Below, one piece after another: positions 41,459 through 50,321 of a DNA stretch of 64,000 nt. This DNA is from Nocardia anocheti (lineage in GTDB: Bacteria; Actinomycetota; Actinomycetes; Mycobacteriales; Mycobacteriaceae). Under the pieces are notes generated by a model. That model worked only from the letters and a program-made list of their open reading frames with translations, did no database searches and was not told where the DNA came from. How positions within the stretch are numbered: position 1 is the stretch's first letter; the number at the start of each line of letters is the position of its first letter. The position numbers were made by a program, and so were the translations under genes. The stretch is from contig NZ_JAQQFV010000005.1 of NCBI RefSeq assembly GCF_029675105.1, forward strand, positions 248,001-312,000, in the 5' to 3' direction.

Positions 41459-42418
41459 CTAGGTCCGCGCAGGCGGAGCGGGTTCGGGAGCAACCACATC
41501 CAGCACCCCGGGTACCGATGTGAAATGCACCATCTTGCGTTTTCCGATGTAGTCGCCATCGATTTGCAGGCCGATCTCGGAGCCGGTGTCGATACGCACC
41601 GACGGCACGTCGTCGGCCCGAAAGAGCACGGGAGACTGCGGATTTCCGTGCTCGGCCAGCAACTGCCGAGCAAGCAGCAGAGTTCGGGGCACACTCATCG
41701 ACCGCACCGCGAACACCCCGAGCCCGGATTCGAACGTCGTCGTGGGATTGGTACGGACCGGACGGTCCTCCAGATAGGTCCACGGGCTCGAATTCGTGAC
41801 GAAGGCGTAATACACCCGCTCGATCGGATCATGACCGGGCACCTCGACGACCACTTCCGGCTCACGCCGCCGCGCGCGGAAGAACTGACGCACCGTTGTC
41901 CGCAGATAGCGCGCGGGCGTGGCCGTGCGACCCTTCGCCCGCGCCGCGTCGATCGCCTCGCACACATCGGCGTCCAGACCCACGCCCGCGCTGAACGTGA
42001 ACCAGCGATCATCGGCCAGACCCAACCCGATACTGCGATCGGCGTCACGACCCAGCAGATCGATGAGCTGATTGGTCGCCGTCACCGGATCGGGGGAGAT
42101 ACCCAACGCACGGGCGAACACATTGGCCGAACCACCCGGAATGATGCCCAGGCGCGGCCGCCACACCTGATCGTCGGCCACCTGCGGCAGCGGCAGGAAC
42201 CCGTTGATGGTCTCGTTGACCGTCCCATCGCCGCCGTGCACGACGATCAGGTCCATTTCCTGGGTCGATGCCCACTGCGCCAATTCCGCCGCGTGACCGC
42301 GATGCTGGGTGTGCGCAACCGTCAGCTGCGTTCGGCTCTCCAGCGCGTGCGCGAGCAGATCGCGCGTGGCGGGAGTGGTCGAAGTGGCATTCGGATTGAC
42401 GATGAGCAGCGTCCGCAC
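41459..42418 (-). CDS. Diacylglycerol/lipid kinase family protein
   Basis: 319 residues from GTG 42418. DAGK catalytic fold: LLIVNPNA at the N-terminus, nucleotide-binding VHGGDGTVNETING (GGDGT near residue 62), then GGSANVFARALG. Phosphorylates a lipid or lipid-like alcohol; the substrate is not evident. Divergent relative to the next membrane-protein gene and placed after whiB1, as Rv3218 is in M. tuberculosis. Confidence 0.85.
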   Translation of the reverse strand: MRTLLIVNPNATSTTPATRDLLAHALESRTQLTVAHTQHRGHAAELAQWASTQEMDLIVVHGGDGTVNETINGFLPLPQVADDQVWRPRLGIIPGGSANVFARALGISPDPVTATNQLIDLLGRDADRSIGLGLADDRWFTFSAGVGLDADVCEAIDAARAKGRTATPARYLRTTVRQFFRARRREPEVVVEVPGHDPIERVYYAFVTNSSPWTYLEDRPVRTNPTTTFESGLGVFAVRSMSVPRTLLLARQLLAEHGNPQSPVLFRADDVPSVRIDTGSEIGLQIDGDYIGKRKMVHFTSVPGVLDVVAPEPAPPART

Positions 42419-42430
42419 TGTGTTTATCTT

Positions 42431-42481
42431 GCCGCGCCTGCGGCGCGGCGGGTTCGCGGCCCCCTTGGCCGGGCCGCGAAC
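42431..42481. repeat. Pair of adjacent GC-rich hairpins (REP-like)
   Basis: GCCGCGCC-TGC-GGCGCGGC (42431-42449) is followed by GTTCGCGGCC / GGCCGCGAAC (42452-42481) with a 10-base loop. Both lie in the divergent gap before the lipid-kinase gene. The compact palindrome pair resembles dispersed palindromic elements. Confidence 0.5.
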
Positions 42482-42507
42482 GGCCCCTCCCTAGGGGTCG
42501 GGGGTGC

Positions 42508-42566
42508 GGGGTGCGTTCGTTGTGAGGGGTTGGGGGTCCGGGGGTGCGTTCGTTGTTGTGAGGGGT
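42508..42566. repeat. Direct repeat of about 23 bp
   Basis: GGGGTGCGTTCGTTGTGAGG (42508-42527) recurs from 42541 with a TGT insertion in the second copy. The repeats end 36 bases before the start of the downstream gene. Confidence 0.6.
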
Positions 42567-42602
42567 GGGAGGTGGTGGGGGTGTTCGTCGTAGGGTGGGG
42601 GG

Positions 42603-43073
42603 GTGGTTGAGCCGGAGATGACCAAGGGTGACGAGCAGCGCGGTGGCGAGCGGGTTCCGGGTGGTATTCCGGGGACCGTGCGGGCGGCGGGGGTGCTGGT
42701 CACGCTGGAGGGGTTGCTCGGGGTCGGGACGGCGATCGTGTTGATCGTGCGGGCGGCGACGGGGCACGATCAGTCGGTCGCCAGTGGCATCGGGACCGCG
42801 ATCTGGTTCGGGGTGCTCTTCGGTGGGGTACTGGCGGCGGGTATCGGGTTGCTGCGGGGCAAGCGGTGGGGGCGGGCCATCGCGGTCATCGCGCAGGTGC
42901 TCATGCTGCCGGTCGCGTGGTCGTTGCTGACCGACTCGCATCAGCCGCTGTGGGGCAGCCTGCTCGCGGTGGTGGTGCTCGGCGCGCTCGGCGCGCTTTT
43001 CGCCCCTGCTACGAGTCGCTTCATGGCTCTCGATTACGGCGAACTTCCGGAGGAAGACGAGCACCGTCGCTGA
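42603..43073 (+). CDS. Four-helix membrane protein (Rv3217c-like)
   Basis: 156 residues from GTG 42603. A polar N-terminus of about 25 residues is followed by four hydrophobic helices (around AAGVLVTLEGLLGVGTAIVLI, IWFGVLFGGVLAAGIGLL, AIAVIAQVLMLPVAW and LLAVVVLGALGALF) and an acidic tail. No enzymatic motif. Position next to the lipid kinase matches mycobacterial gene order. Its stop abuts the convergent endonuclease V stop. Confidence 0.7.
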   Translation: MVEPEMTKGDEQRGGERVPGGIPGTVRAAGVLVTLEGLLGVGTAIVLIVRAATGHDQSVASGIGTAIWFGVLFGGVLAAGIGLLRGKRWGRAIAVIAQVLMLPVAWSLLTDSHQPLWGSLLAVVVLGALGALFAPATSRFMALDYGELPEEDEHRR

Positions 43074-43751
43074 TCAGGTCGTGGCCGCTCGCAGCGCCTG
43101 ACGGCACAGGTGGTCGGCTCGGCGGGTGGTCTCGGGCTGGCGGAACCCCTGGGTGAGCGCCAGGACCTGCGCGCAGGCGGTGTCGAGGTCGATGAGATGA
43201 CCGACCGAGACGAACAGCGGTTTCACCTCGTCCCTGGTGCGCAGGGCGCGCCCGACGATCTCTCCGTCCAGGAGCACGTCGGCGGTATCGCCCCGACGGG
43301 GCCCGGGATCGGTGTACTCACCCCACACCGATTTGGCCACGCCGATGGTCGGAATGCCGGTCAGCAACCCGACATGACAGGCCAATCCGAAGCGGCGGGG
43401 ATGCGCCAGGCCCTGGGCGTCGCACACGAGCAGATCGGGGATAGCGGTGAGCATTTCCAGGGCGGCGACGGTGGCCGGGAGTTCCCGGAAGGCGAGCAGT
43501 CCGGGCACATAGGGAAATGTCGAAATTCCGTGCGCGACGGCCGATTCCACTGTTTCCCCGGTGACCATATCGAGAATGACGGCAGCGGTCGCGACGGTGC
43601 CGTCTTCGTGATATGCCGAATCAATTCCGGCGGCGGTCCGGAATTGCGGTGGCGCGGGATTCTCCGCGCGCACCCGCGGGCGCAGCGCGTCCTGCAGGGC
43701 GACGGCCTGCGCCGCGGTGCGCGGCCAGACGCCCGGTGACTCGATCCGCAT
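43074..43751 (-). CDS. nfi: Endonuclease V (deoxyinosine 3' endonuclease)
   Basis: 225 residues, full length. Family motifs are AGIDSAY (first acidic residue), FPYVPGLLAFRELP, the catalytic segment LLVCDAQGLAHPRRFGLA and TIGVAKS. Repairs deaminated adenine. ATG 43751 follows the acetyltransferase stop by one base, so it is the last gene of a three-gene minus-strand operon. Confidence 0.92.
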   Translation of the reverse strand: MRIESPGVWPRTAAQAVALQDALRPRVRAENPAPPQFRTAAGIDSAYHEDGTVATAAVILDMVTGETVESAVAHGISTFPYVPGLLAFRELPATVAALEMLTAIPDLLVCDAQGLAHPRRFGLACHVGLLTGIPTIGVAKSVWGEYTDPGPRRGDTADVLLDGEIVGRALRTRDEVKPLFVSVGHLIDLDTACAQVLALTQGFRQPETTRRADHLCRQALRAATT

Positions 43752-43752
43752 C

Positions 43753-44232
43753 TCAGTTCGCCGTCGCCGCCAGCGCCGCCAGTTCGGGCCCGGCCAGCCG
43801 GTAGCCGATCCACTCGTCCTGTGCCGCGGCGCCGAGGGCTTCGTAGAAGGCGATCGACGGGGTGTTCCAGGTGAGCACCGACCAGGACACCCGGCTGTAG
43901 CCGTGACGCACGGCCTCGGCGGCCAGCGCCGCCACCAGCGCGCGGCCGAGGCCGCTGCCGCGCGCCGCCGGGCGGACGTAGAGGTCCTCCAGGTAGATCC
44001 CGTGCACGCCGTCCCAGGTCGAGTAGTTCAGGAACCAGATCGCGCAGCCCACCACCGCGCCCTCGTGCTCGGCGACGTGCGCGAACAGCGCGGGACGCGT
44101 TCCGAACAGGGCCGTGCGCAGCTGGTCGGTGGTCAGGGTGCACTGCTCGGGCGCCTTCTCGTAGGCGGCCAGTTCGTGCACGAGCTCGACCATCGCCGCC
44201 ACATCGGCGGGTGTGGCGCGGCGCACGCTCAT
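43753..44232 (-). CDS. GNAT N-acetyltransferase
   Basis: 159 residues. The GNAT acetyl-CoA loop is VRPAARGSGLGRALV (R/QxxGxG/A) near residue 93, followed by WNTPSIAFYEALGA. LEDLYV precedes the loop. The closest remembered type is the Rv3216/diamine-type acetyltransferase, with LVHELAAYEKAPEQ at the N-terminus. ATG overlaps the phosphatase stop (ATGA). Confidence 0.85.
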   Translation of the reverse strand: MSVRRATPADVAAMVELVHELAAYEKAPEQCTLTTDQLRTALFGTRPALFAHVAEHEGAVVGCAIWFLNYSTWDGVHGIYLEDLYVRPAARGSGLGRALVAALAAEAVRHGYSRVSWSVLTWNTPSIAFYEALGAAAQDEWIGYRLAGPELAALAATAN

Positions 44233-44846
44233 CGGGTGCCCTCCTCTAGCGGTTCGGTGCGGGCGGTCAGGTTGTGGCCCCAGATGCTGCGGGCGTCGTG
44301 GTCGAAACCGAGCACGCTCAGCGCGCCGGTGGACAGGGCGAAGCGGCGGCCCTCGGTGACGGCGAACTCGGCCCAGCGCGCGATCAGCACCCGCGAGAAG
44401 TGCCCGTGCCCGACGAACACCACATCGCGCTCGGCCAGGATCGGTTCGGCCCGCGCGAGCGCCCGGTCGGCCCTGGCGCCCACCTGCTCGGCGGTCTCGC
44501 CGCCGGGGACGGGATGGGTCCACACGGTCCAACCGGGGACGGTCTCGCGGATCTGGGCCGTCGTGATGCCCTCGTAGTCGCCGTAGTCCCACTCGACCAG
44601 ATCGTCGTCGACGTGCGCGGGCGACAGCCCGGCCAGTTCGGCGGTCTGCCTGGCGCGCAGCCGGGGGCTGGTGAACACCAGCGGATCACGCAGCTCCAGC
44701 GATTTCAGCACCGGTGCGGCGGCGCGGGCCTGCGCCTCCCCGGCGGGGGTCAGCGGCAGATCGGTGTGGCTGGTGTGGCGTCGCTGACGCGACCAGGTGG
44801 TTTCGCCGTGGCGCAGCAGGACCAGTCGGGCCTCGGGTACGGACAT
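44229..44846 (-). CDS. Histidine phosphatase family protein (Rv3214-like)
   Basis: 205 residues. The RHGET phospho-His motif (residues 11-15) and a second His in VGHGHFSR define the phosphoglycerate-mutase-like superfamily. FTSPRLRARQTA and EWDYGDYEG are additional family landmarks. The M. tuberculosis relative (annotated gpm2) behaves as an acid phosphatase rather than a mutase, so phosphatase activity is preferred. Head of the operon with the acetyltransferase and endonuclease V. Confidence 0.88.
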   Translation of the reverse strand: MSVPEARLVLLRHGETTWSRQRRHTSHTDLPLTPAGEAQARAAAPVLKSLELRDPLVFTSPRLRARQTAELAGLSPAHVDDDLVEWDYGDYEGITTAQIRETVPGWTVWTHPVPGGETAEQVGARADRALARAEPILAERDVVFVGHGHFSRVLIARWAEFAVTEGRRFALSTGALSVLGFDHDARSIWGHNLTARTEPLEEGTR

Positions 44847-44874
44847 GGGTCCATCATGGCAGGCCGCCGAGCGC

Positions 44875-46110
44875 TCAGCCGAGCGCGTAGAGGGCACCGC
44901 CGCGTCGCTCGAACACCGTCGGGCCCAGCACCGCGGTGGAGATGGTGCCCCCGGCATAGTCGGTGCGCTGGACCGGAATCCGCTCCACGGTCTCGCCGGT
45001 ACCCACGTCCACGGCCAGCACGGCGTCGGGCACGGGGACGAGCAGCCTGCCCGCCATCAGCGCGGGCGTGCCGAGCGCGTCGGGGACGGTCCACACCGGT
45101 TGCAAGGTGCTGGTGTTCAACGCCGTCAGGCTGGTGCCGGTGAACACGTAGACGGCCGAACCGATCCGGGTCAGCGTGGTCTGGTCGGTCCACGGCGCGG
45201 CCAGCGGATAGGACGCGATCTCGTTGCCGTTGCCGTCGTGCACGGCCAGCCGGGCGGGCAGCCCGAGGCCGGTGGCGGTGGGTTCGGTGGGCGGGTAGTA
45301 GACGGCGACCTTGTTGTCCGACACCGCGACCACCCGCACCTCGGGGGCGTCGGCGCCGGGCGCGGTGAGCACGTGCGAGCCGTACTCCTCCGGGTCGGTC
45401 GCCTCCTTGGGCGCCGGATTGAGCACGGTCAGCCGCTCGGTGGCGTCACCGGGGCAGCGTTCGAGCACCGCCAGCCGCGAGGAACTCGACGCCGCCGAAT
45501 GCAACGCGCAGCCCGAACGCGGCTGGGTATTGGGGTTCACCGGGGCGTCGACATAGCCGTACTCGAGGGTGCGGACCAGATCCGAACGCCACATCTCCAG
45601 CCGCTCCGAGCCCAGCGCGAGCAGGTAGGTGCCGTCCCCGGTGACGCGGATGTCGTCGTCCATGTAACTGCTGCGGGCCACCCTGCGCTGCCCGGTGTCG
45701 GCCTCGAGCATCACGCTCTGACTGCATCCGCGCTGGTCACGATAGGTGGCGATGACCGCGCCGTACTGCGACTGCACCGCGCACAGCGGCATGTCCCGGC
45801 GATACCACCACAGCTGCTCCCCGGTACGCGGATCGCGTCCGCTCACGGTGCCGTCGTCCCCGGTCACCGCCACATTCCCCGAGACCAGCGCGCGACTGCT
45901 GGAACTGTCGGCCGCGTGCCAGAGTTCGCGCAGCCCGGTGGGCAGGGTGGTCGCGGCGGTCACCGACGGCGCCGCGGCCGTGGCCACCACGGAATCGGTC
46001 CCGGTGGCATCGGCCCGGGCCCAGACCACGATCGCCGCCACCAAGACGGTGACGGCGATCGCAACTGCGGCAAAGATATCGGCGCGCGTCCGCCGCTCAG
46101 GTGCGAGCAC
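44875..46110 (-). CDS. Membrane-anchored beta-propeller-like protein (Rv3212-like)
   Basis: 411 residues from GTG 46110. One N-terminal membrane helix (IFAAVAIAVTVLVAAIVVW) follows a short basic cytoplasmic end. The extracellular part has repeated PQQ-like blades (DDGTVSGRDPRTGEQLWWYR, SAVYVFTGTSLTALNTSTL, DAVLAVDVGTGETVERI) and four scattered Cys. Probably a cell-envelope binding or scaffold protein. Gene order next to the helicase matches mycobacteria. Confidence 0.75.
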   Translation of the reverse strand: MLAPERRTRADIFAAVAIAVTVLVAAIVVWARADATGTDSVVATAAAPSVTAATTLPTGLRELWHAADSSSSRALVSGNVAVTGDDGTVSGRDPRTGEQLWWYRRDMPLCAVQSQYGAVIATYRDQRGCSQSVMLEADTGQRRVARSSYMDDDIRVTGDGTYLLALGSERLEMWRSDLVRTLEYGYVDAPVNPNTQPRSGCALHSAASSSSRLAVLERCPGDATERLTVLNPAPKEATDPEEYGSHVLTAPGADAPEVRVVAVSDNKVAVYYPPTEPTATGLGLPARLAVHDGNGNEIASYPLAAPWTDQTTLTRIGSAVYVFTGTSLTALNTSTLQPVWTVPDALGTPALMAGRLLVPVPDAVLAVDVGTGETVERIPVQRTDYAGGTISTAVLGPTVFERRGGALYALG

Positions 46111-46122
46111 GAGCTGAGTTTA

Positions 46123-46213
46123 TTGGAGCGCTGGCGCGCTCGAGGTCGCGGCCCCTGGGGGCCGGGTTTGTTGGAGCGCTGGCGCGCTCGAGGTCGCGGC
46201 CCCTGGGGGGCCG
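46123..46213. repeat. Two direct copies of a 42-bp repeat
   Basis: TTGGAGCGCTGGCGCGCTCG starts at 46123 and again at 46171; identity extends over 42 bases with a 48-base period. Each copy contains two short inverted repeats (GAGCG...CGCTC and CGGCCCC...GGGGCCG). Confidence 0.75.
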
Positions 46214-46273
46214 CCGGTCAGGCACCGTTGCTTGCTCCTTCGTCGCCTACGCAACGGCGCCTGACCGGCGGCC
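46209..46273. repeat. Long inverted repeat, 23-bp arms
   Basis: GGCCGCCGGTCAGGCACCG and on (46209-46231) pairs with 46251-46273 at 22 of 23 positions around a 19-base loop. It lies between two genes on the same strand, 100 bases after the helicase stop, and could act as a terminator or be a mobile palindromic element. Nothing else is seen in 46111-46374. Confidence 0.7.
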
Positions 46274-46374
46274 CGGCCGCGACCGGCCACTGCGTGGCCG
46301 CCGCTCCTCGGGGTCGCGGGTGCGGGGCTGGGAGTGCGGTCATGGCGGGTTCTCCCAGCAGGGTGTGGTGTTGT

Positions 46375-48084
46375 TCAGGCGTCGACGGTGGCGGCCGTGT
46401 CGGCCGTGGTGTTCGCCTCGGTGGGCTTGCGGCGGCGTCGGCGGCGGGCGGGCTTGGGCTCGGTGGCCTCGGCGTTGGCTGGGGTGGACGTGGTGTCCGC
46501 CGGTGTGGGGTCGGCCGCGTCGGTGGTGGCTGTGTCGCCGGTGGTCGTCTCGCCCGACTGGTCGGTGGGCTTGCGGCGGCGACGGCGCCTGCGGGCGGGC
46601 TTGTCGCCCTCGGTGGTGTCCTCGGCGGGGGTGTCGGTCGTGGCCTCGGTGCCCTCGGTCGCGGGGGCGTCGGCCTTGCCGCCGCGGGTGCGGCGGCGGG
46701 TGCGGGTCGACTTGGGGCGCTCGGGGCGCTCCTCGACGACGTCGTCGTCCTCGCGGACCGGCTTGGGCTTGCGGATCACGCCGGTGACGCCCTCGGGGAT
46801 GCCGAGGTCGGAGTACAGGTGCGGGGAGCGGGAGTAGGTCTCGGCGGGCTCGGGGATGCCGAGGCCGAGAGCCTTGTCGATGGACGCCCAGCGGTGCAGT
46901 TCGTCCCAGTCGATCAGGGTGATCGCGACGCCGGTGCGTCCGGCGCGGCCGGTGCGGCCGATCCGGTGCACGTAGGTCTTCTCGTCCTCGGGGCACTGGT
47001 AGTTGATGACGTGGGTGACGTCGTCGATGTCGATACCGCGCGCGGCGACATCGGTGGCCACCAGCACGTCGATGGTGCCCTTGCGGAACTTGGTCAGCGC
47101 CTTCTCGCGGGCGATCTGGCCCAGGTCGCCGTGCACCGCGCCGACCGCGAAACCGCGCTCGGCCAGGTCGTCGGCCACCTTCTGCGCGGTGCGCTTGGTG
47201 CGGGTGAAGATCATCGTGGCGCCGCGGGACTCGGCCTGCAGCACGCGCGCGACCAGCTCGCTCTTGTCCAGCGCGTGCGCGCGGTAGACGAACTGCTCGG
47301 TCCGGTCGTGCACCGCGGAATCGTTGGCCAGCTCGGCGCGGATGTGCGTCGGCCTGGTCAGGAACGTGCGGGCCAGGGTGATGATCGGGCCCGGCATGGT
47401 GGCCGAGAACAGCATCGTCTGACGCTTGTCGGGGACCATCGACAGGATGCGCTCGATATCGGGCAGGAAGCCCAGATCCAGCATCTCGTCGGCCTCGTCG
47501 AGCACCAGCACGCCGATCTTGCCGAGGATCAGGTGGTTCTGGTTGGCCAGGTCCAGTAGTCGGCCGGGGGTACCGACCACCACGTCGACGCCCTCGCGCA
47601 GCGCGGCGATCTGGGTGTCGTAGGGGCGGCCACCGTAGATGGCGGCGACCTTCAGCGAACCCTGGTGGTTGGACAGGTACTTGCTCGCGTTCTCCAGATC
47701 CTTGGTCACCTGGATGCACAGCTCGCGCGTCGGCACGATGACCAGCGCGCGCGGGGTGCCGTCGAGCGGGGTGGTGCCGGTGTCGGCGGTGGCGATGCGG
47801 TGCAGCAGCGGCACACCGAAACCGAAGGTCTTGCCCATACCGGTGCGGGCCTGACCGATGAGATCCTCACCGGCCAGCGCCAGCGGCAGGGTGAGTTCCT
47901 GAATCGCGAAGGTGCGTTCGATACCGATCTCGCCGAGCGCGCGCACGATTTCTTCGCGCACGCCCAATTCGGCGAAACTCGGGGGTACGTGGGTGTTGTC
48001 CAGTTCGGCCGTCAGGAGGGTGTCGGTGAGACCGGGTTCCTGTTCGACAGTGATCTTGCTCAGGGTTCGTGCCTTCCTCGTCAT
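46375..48084 (-). CDS. rhlE: DEAD-box RNA helicase with long Arg-rich tail (RhlE-like)
   Basis: 569 residues from ATG 48084. Helicase motifs are Q motif [21 protein letters not shown], Ia [47 protein letters not shown] and [13 protein letters not shown]. Residues after about 430 are disordered, with acidic/Thr-rich stretches between three Arg clusters ([31 protein letters not shown]), suited to RNA binding. In M. tuberculosis the rhlE neighbourhood is the same. The tail is longer than in the 527-residue Mtb protein. Confidence 0.9.
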   Translation of the reverse strand: MTRKARTLSKITVEQEPGLTDTLLTAELDNTHVPPSFAELGVREEIVRALGEIGIERTFAIQELTLPLALAGEDLIGQARTGMGKTFGFGVPLLHRIATADTGTTPLDGTPRALVIVPTRELCIQVTKDLENASKYLSNHQGSLKVAAIYGGRPYDTQIAALREGVDVVVGTPGRLLDLANQNHLILGKIGVLVLDEADEMLDLGFLPDIERILSMVPDKRQTMLFSATMPGPIITLARTFLTRPTHIRAELANDSAVHDRTEQFVYRAHALDKSELVARVLQAESRGATMIFTRTKRTAQKVADDLAERGFAVGAVHGDLGQIAREKALTKFRKGTIDVLVATDVAARGIDIDDVTHVINYQCPEDEKTYVHRIGRTGRAGRTGVAITLIDWDELHRWASIDKALGLGIPEPAETYSRSPHLYSDLGIPEGVTGVIRKPKPVREDDDVVEERPERPKSTRTRRRTRGGKADAPATEGTEATTDTPAEDTTEGDKPARRRRRRRKPTDQSGETTTGDTATTDAADPTPADTTSTPANAEATEPKPARRRRRRKPTEANTTADTAATVDA

Positions 48085-48519
48085 CGCATCTCGCACGCAC
48101 GAGGTGGGGCGGGCCGGTCGGCCCGCGACGACCACATATCCGCCTGTGATACTCGCCGGGCCCTCGCCGATCGCGGATTGCGTCATCGGCGCGGCACATC
48201 GGCGATGCGGATTCGGTGCGCGCACATTTTCTGTGGACATCGCCGCTGCCCACCGCGCTGTGGCCGGTGGCGCGCCGCGCCCGTGGAGTGCGCCGGGGCG
48301 GCGGAATTAGCGTTGTCCACGGAGATTGTAGCGTGATAATGTGCGCAATCCGAATTTCGACGTGGCTGAATGCCGCGTGAAAACAGCGTGCGCGCAGGTG
48401 GAACCCGGTGGCGATGGTGTGTCACAGCGCAATTCACCCGACGCGGATTTCGCGCGTGTCTCCCGTTGTAATGGAGCTCACTTGGTACCGCCGGTACCGG
48501 GTGTGAGACATTTCGAGGC
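48085..48519. other. 435-bp divergent intergenic region without a gene
   Basis: Separates the helicase and hydrolase genes. A plausible plus-strand promoter is TTGTCC (48313-48318), 16 bases, GATAAT with TG extension (48335-48340). A GGTACCGCCGGTACC inverted repeat lies near 48485. No credible coding frame with a ribosome site was found. Confidence 0.45.
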
Positions 48520-49572
48520 GTGAGCATCACCGACACCGTCACCACGGCCGCCCGCAACGCGTGGGCACTGAGCTTCGGCTCCGGCATCGAGCCCGTCGAC
48601 CCGGCGCCCTCGACCGTGCTGTGGGACGAGCCGCATCGCCTGCTGCGTCGATACGACACCGAATTCCAGTCCGCCGCAAGTGATTCCGCCGTGCTGCTGG
48701 TGCCACCGCTGGCCGCCCCCGCCACCTGTTTCGATCTGCGCCGCGACCAGAGCCTGGCGCGCTACCTGGTGGAGACCGGCCGCGCGCCCTACCTGATCGA
48801 CTACGGCGACATCACCTTCGCCGACCGTCGCATGGGCTTCGAGGACTGGATTCTCGACATCCTGCCCGAGGCGATCCTGCGCACCAGCGCCGATCGCGGG
48901 GGCGCCCCCGTCGATCTCGTCGGGTGGTCGGTCGGCGGCATGTTCTCTGTGCTCGCCGCCGCGGCGAACACCGCGCTGCCGATCCGCTCGATCACCGCCG
49001 TCGGCGCCCCGCTGGATTACGACAAGATGCTGGGCATTCCGCAGCTGCGCGCGGTCGCGAACCTGACCGGTGGCCGGGCCACGACTGCCTTCGTTCGGGC
49101 CGCGGGCGGTATTCCGGCCCCGCTCACTCGCATCGGCTACCGCCTGGCCGCCTTCGAACGCGAATTGCAGCGCCCGATGTTCATCGCGGGCAATATCGCG
49201 CGCACCGAGACGCTGGCCAAGATGGAATCCATCGACCGCTTCCAGTCGTCGATGCCCGGCTACCCCGGCCGCTTCTACAACCAGCTGTGGGGCCGGATGA
49301 TGCTGGCCAACGACATCGGCAACGGCAAGCTCGAACTGCGCGACCGCACCGTCGAGCTGTCGCGGGTGCAGGTGCCGGTGCTGCTGATCGGCGGCACGTC
49401 CGACGTGATCACGCCCAAGGCCGCCGTCGAGGCCGGATTGCGCACGCTCAGCGGCGCACCCTCGGTGACCTACGAGGTTTGCCCGGGCAGCCACCTGGGC
49501 ATCCTGACGGGTCCCGACGCGCGCGAGAGCACCTGGGCGCACCTGGACAAGTTCCTGGCCGAACGCGATTGA
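48520..49572 (+). CDS. Alpha/beta hydrolase of PHA-synthase-like fold
   Basis: 350 residues from GTG 48520. The nucleophile elbow is GWSVGG (Ser), with Asp in GGTSDVITP and His in PGSHLGILTG completing the triad. The overall layout (LVPPLAAPATCFDLRRDQSL at the N-terminus, LIDYGD) resembles class III PHA synthases, but their Cys nucleophile is Ser here, so it is probably an esterase or lipase. No signal peptide. Followed by the ferritin-like gene after 27 bases. Confidence 0.75.
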   Translation: MSITDTVTTAARNAWALSFGSGIEPVDPAPSTVLWDEPHRLLRRYDTEFQSAASDSAVLLVPPLAAPATCFDLRRDQSLARYLVETGRAPYLIDYGDITFADRRMGFEDWILDILPEAILRTSADRGGAPVDLVGWSVGGMFSVLAAAANTALPIRSITAVGAPLDYDKMLGIPQLRAVANLTGGRATTAFVRAAGGIPAPLTRIGYRLAAFERELQRPMFIAGNIARTETLAKMESIDRFQSSMPGYPGRFYNQLWGRMMLANDIGNGKLELRDRTVELSRVQVPVLLIGGTSDVITPKAAVEAGLRTLSGAPSVTYEVCPGSHLGILTGPDARESTWAHLDKFLAERD

Positions 49573-49599
49573 GCGCCGATCGGGACTAAGGTTGGACCC

Positions 49600-50289
49600 A
49601 TGGGAGCCCAGACCTCTGCCGCGCCGGATGTTGCCTCGACCGAACCGCTCGCCGCGGACCACCAGGGGGTGACCGAGCTGTTCGCGGTCCTCGCCTACGG
49701 TGAGATCTCCGCGTTCTACCGCCTCGCCGAGGAGGCCAAGCTCGCACCGAGCCTGCGTGGCCGGGTGGCCGTGGCCAAGATGGCCGCCGCCGAGCTCGCG
49801 CACTTCGAGACGCTCGAGGCCGCGCTGAGCGCTCGCGGCGCCGATCCGGAGACCGCCATGCGCCAGTACGAGGGCGCGCTGGACTCCTACCACGCCTCCA
49901 CCGACCCCTCGACCTGGCTCGAGTCGATGGTGAAGTTCTATGTCGGCGACGGTCTGGCCGCCGACTTCTACACCGAGATCGCCGGGGCGCTGCCCGCTGA
50001 GGTCGCCGAGGTGGTCCGCGATGTGCTGGCCGAGACCGGGCATTCGCAGTTCGTCGTCGACGAGGTGCGCGGTGCCGTGGCCGCCAGCCGCTCCGAGCGC
50101 GACCGCCTCACCCTGTGGGGCCGCCGCCTGCTCGGCGAGGCGATCACCCAGGCGCAGTACGTGATGGCCCAGCGCGACGAGTTGGCCGAGCTGGTGCTGG
50201 CCGCCACCGGCGACCTCAACGGCATCGCCACCCTGTTCGACCGCATGCAGGAACGTCACGCGGCCCGGATGGCCGAACTCGGGCTGTAG
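49600..50289 (+). CDS. Ferritin-like fold protein (Rv3210c-like)
   Basis: 229 residues, nearly all helical. Candidate di-iron residues are Glu in LAYGEISAFY, the ExxH in AAAELAHFE, Glu in YTEIAG and ExxH in AETGHSQF. This is the four-helix MiaE/ferritin-like pattern. The activity is unknown. Position between the helicase and the DUF3107 gene is conserved with mycobacteria, with three inserted genes here. Confidence 0.75.
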   Translation: MGAQTSAAPDVASTEPLAADHQGVTELFAVLAYGEISAFYRLAEEAKLAPSLRGRVAVAKMAAAELAHFETLEAALSARGADPETAMRQYEGALDSYHASTDPSTWLESMVKFYVGDGLAADFYTEIAGALPAEVAEVVRDVLAETGHSQFVVDEVRGAVAASRSERDRLTLWGRRLLGEAITQAQYVMAQRDELAELVLAATGDLNGIATLFDRMQERHAARMAELGL

Positions 50290-50321
50290 GGTCGGGGCGG
50301 GTTCTGGGCGTGCCCGGTGAG

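Noticed and set aside
48520..49572. PHA synthase
   Set aside because: The nucleophile is Ser in GWSVGG rather than the Cys of PhaC, and no PhaE or granule genes are nearby.
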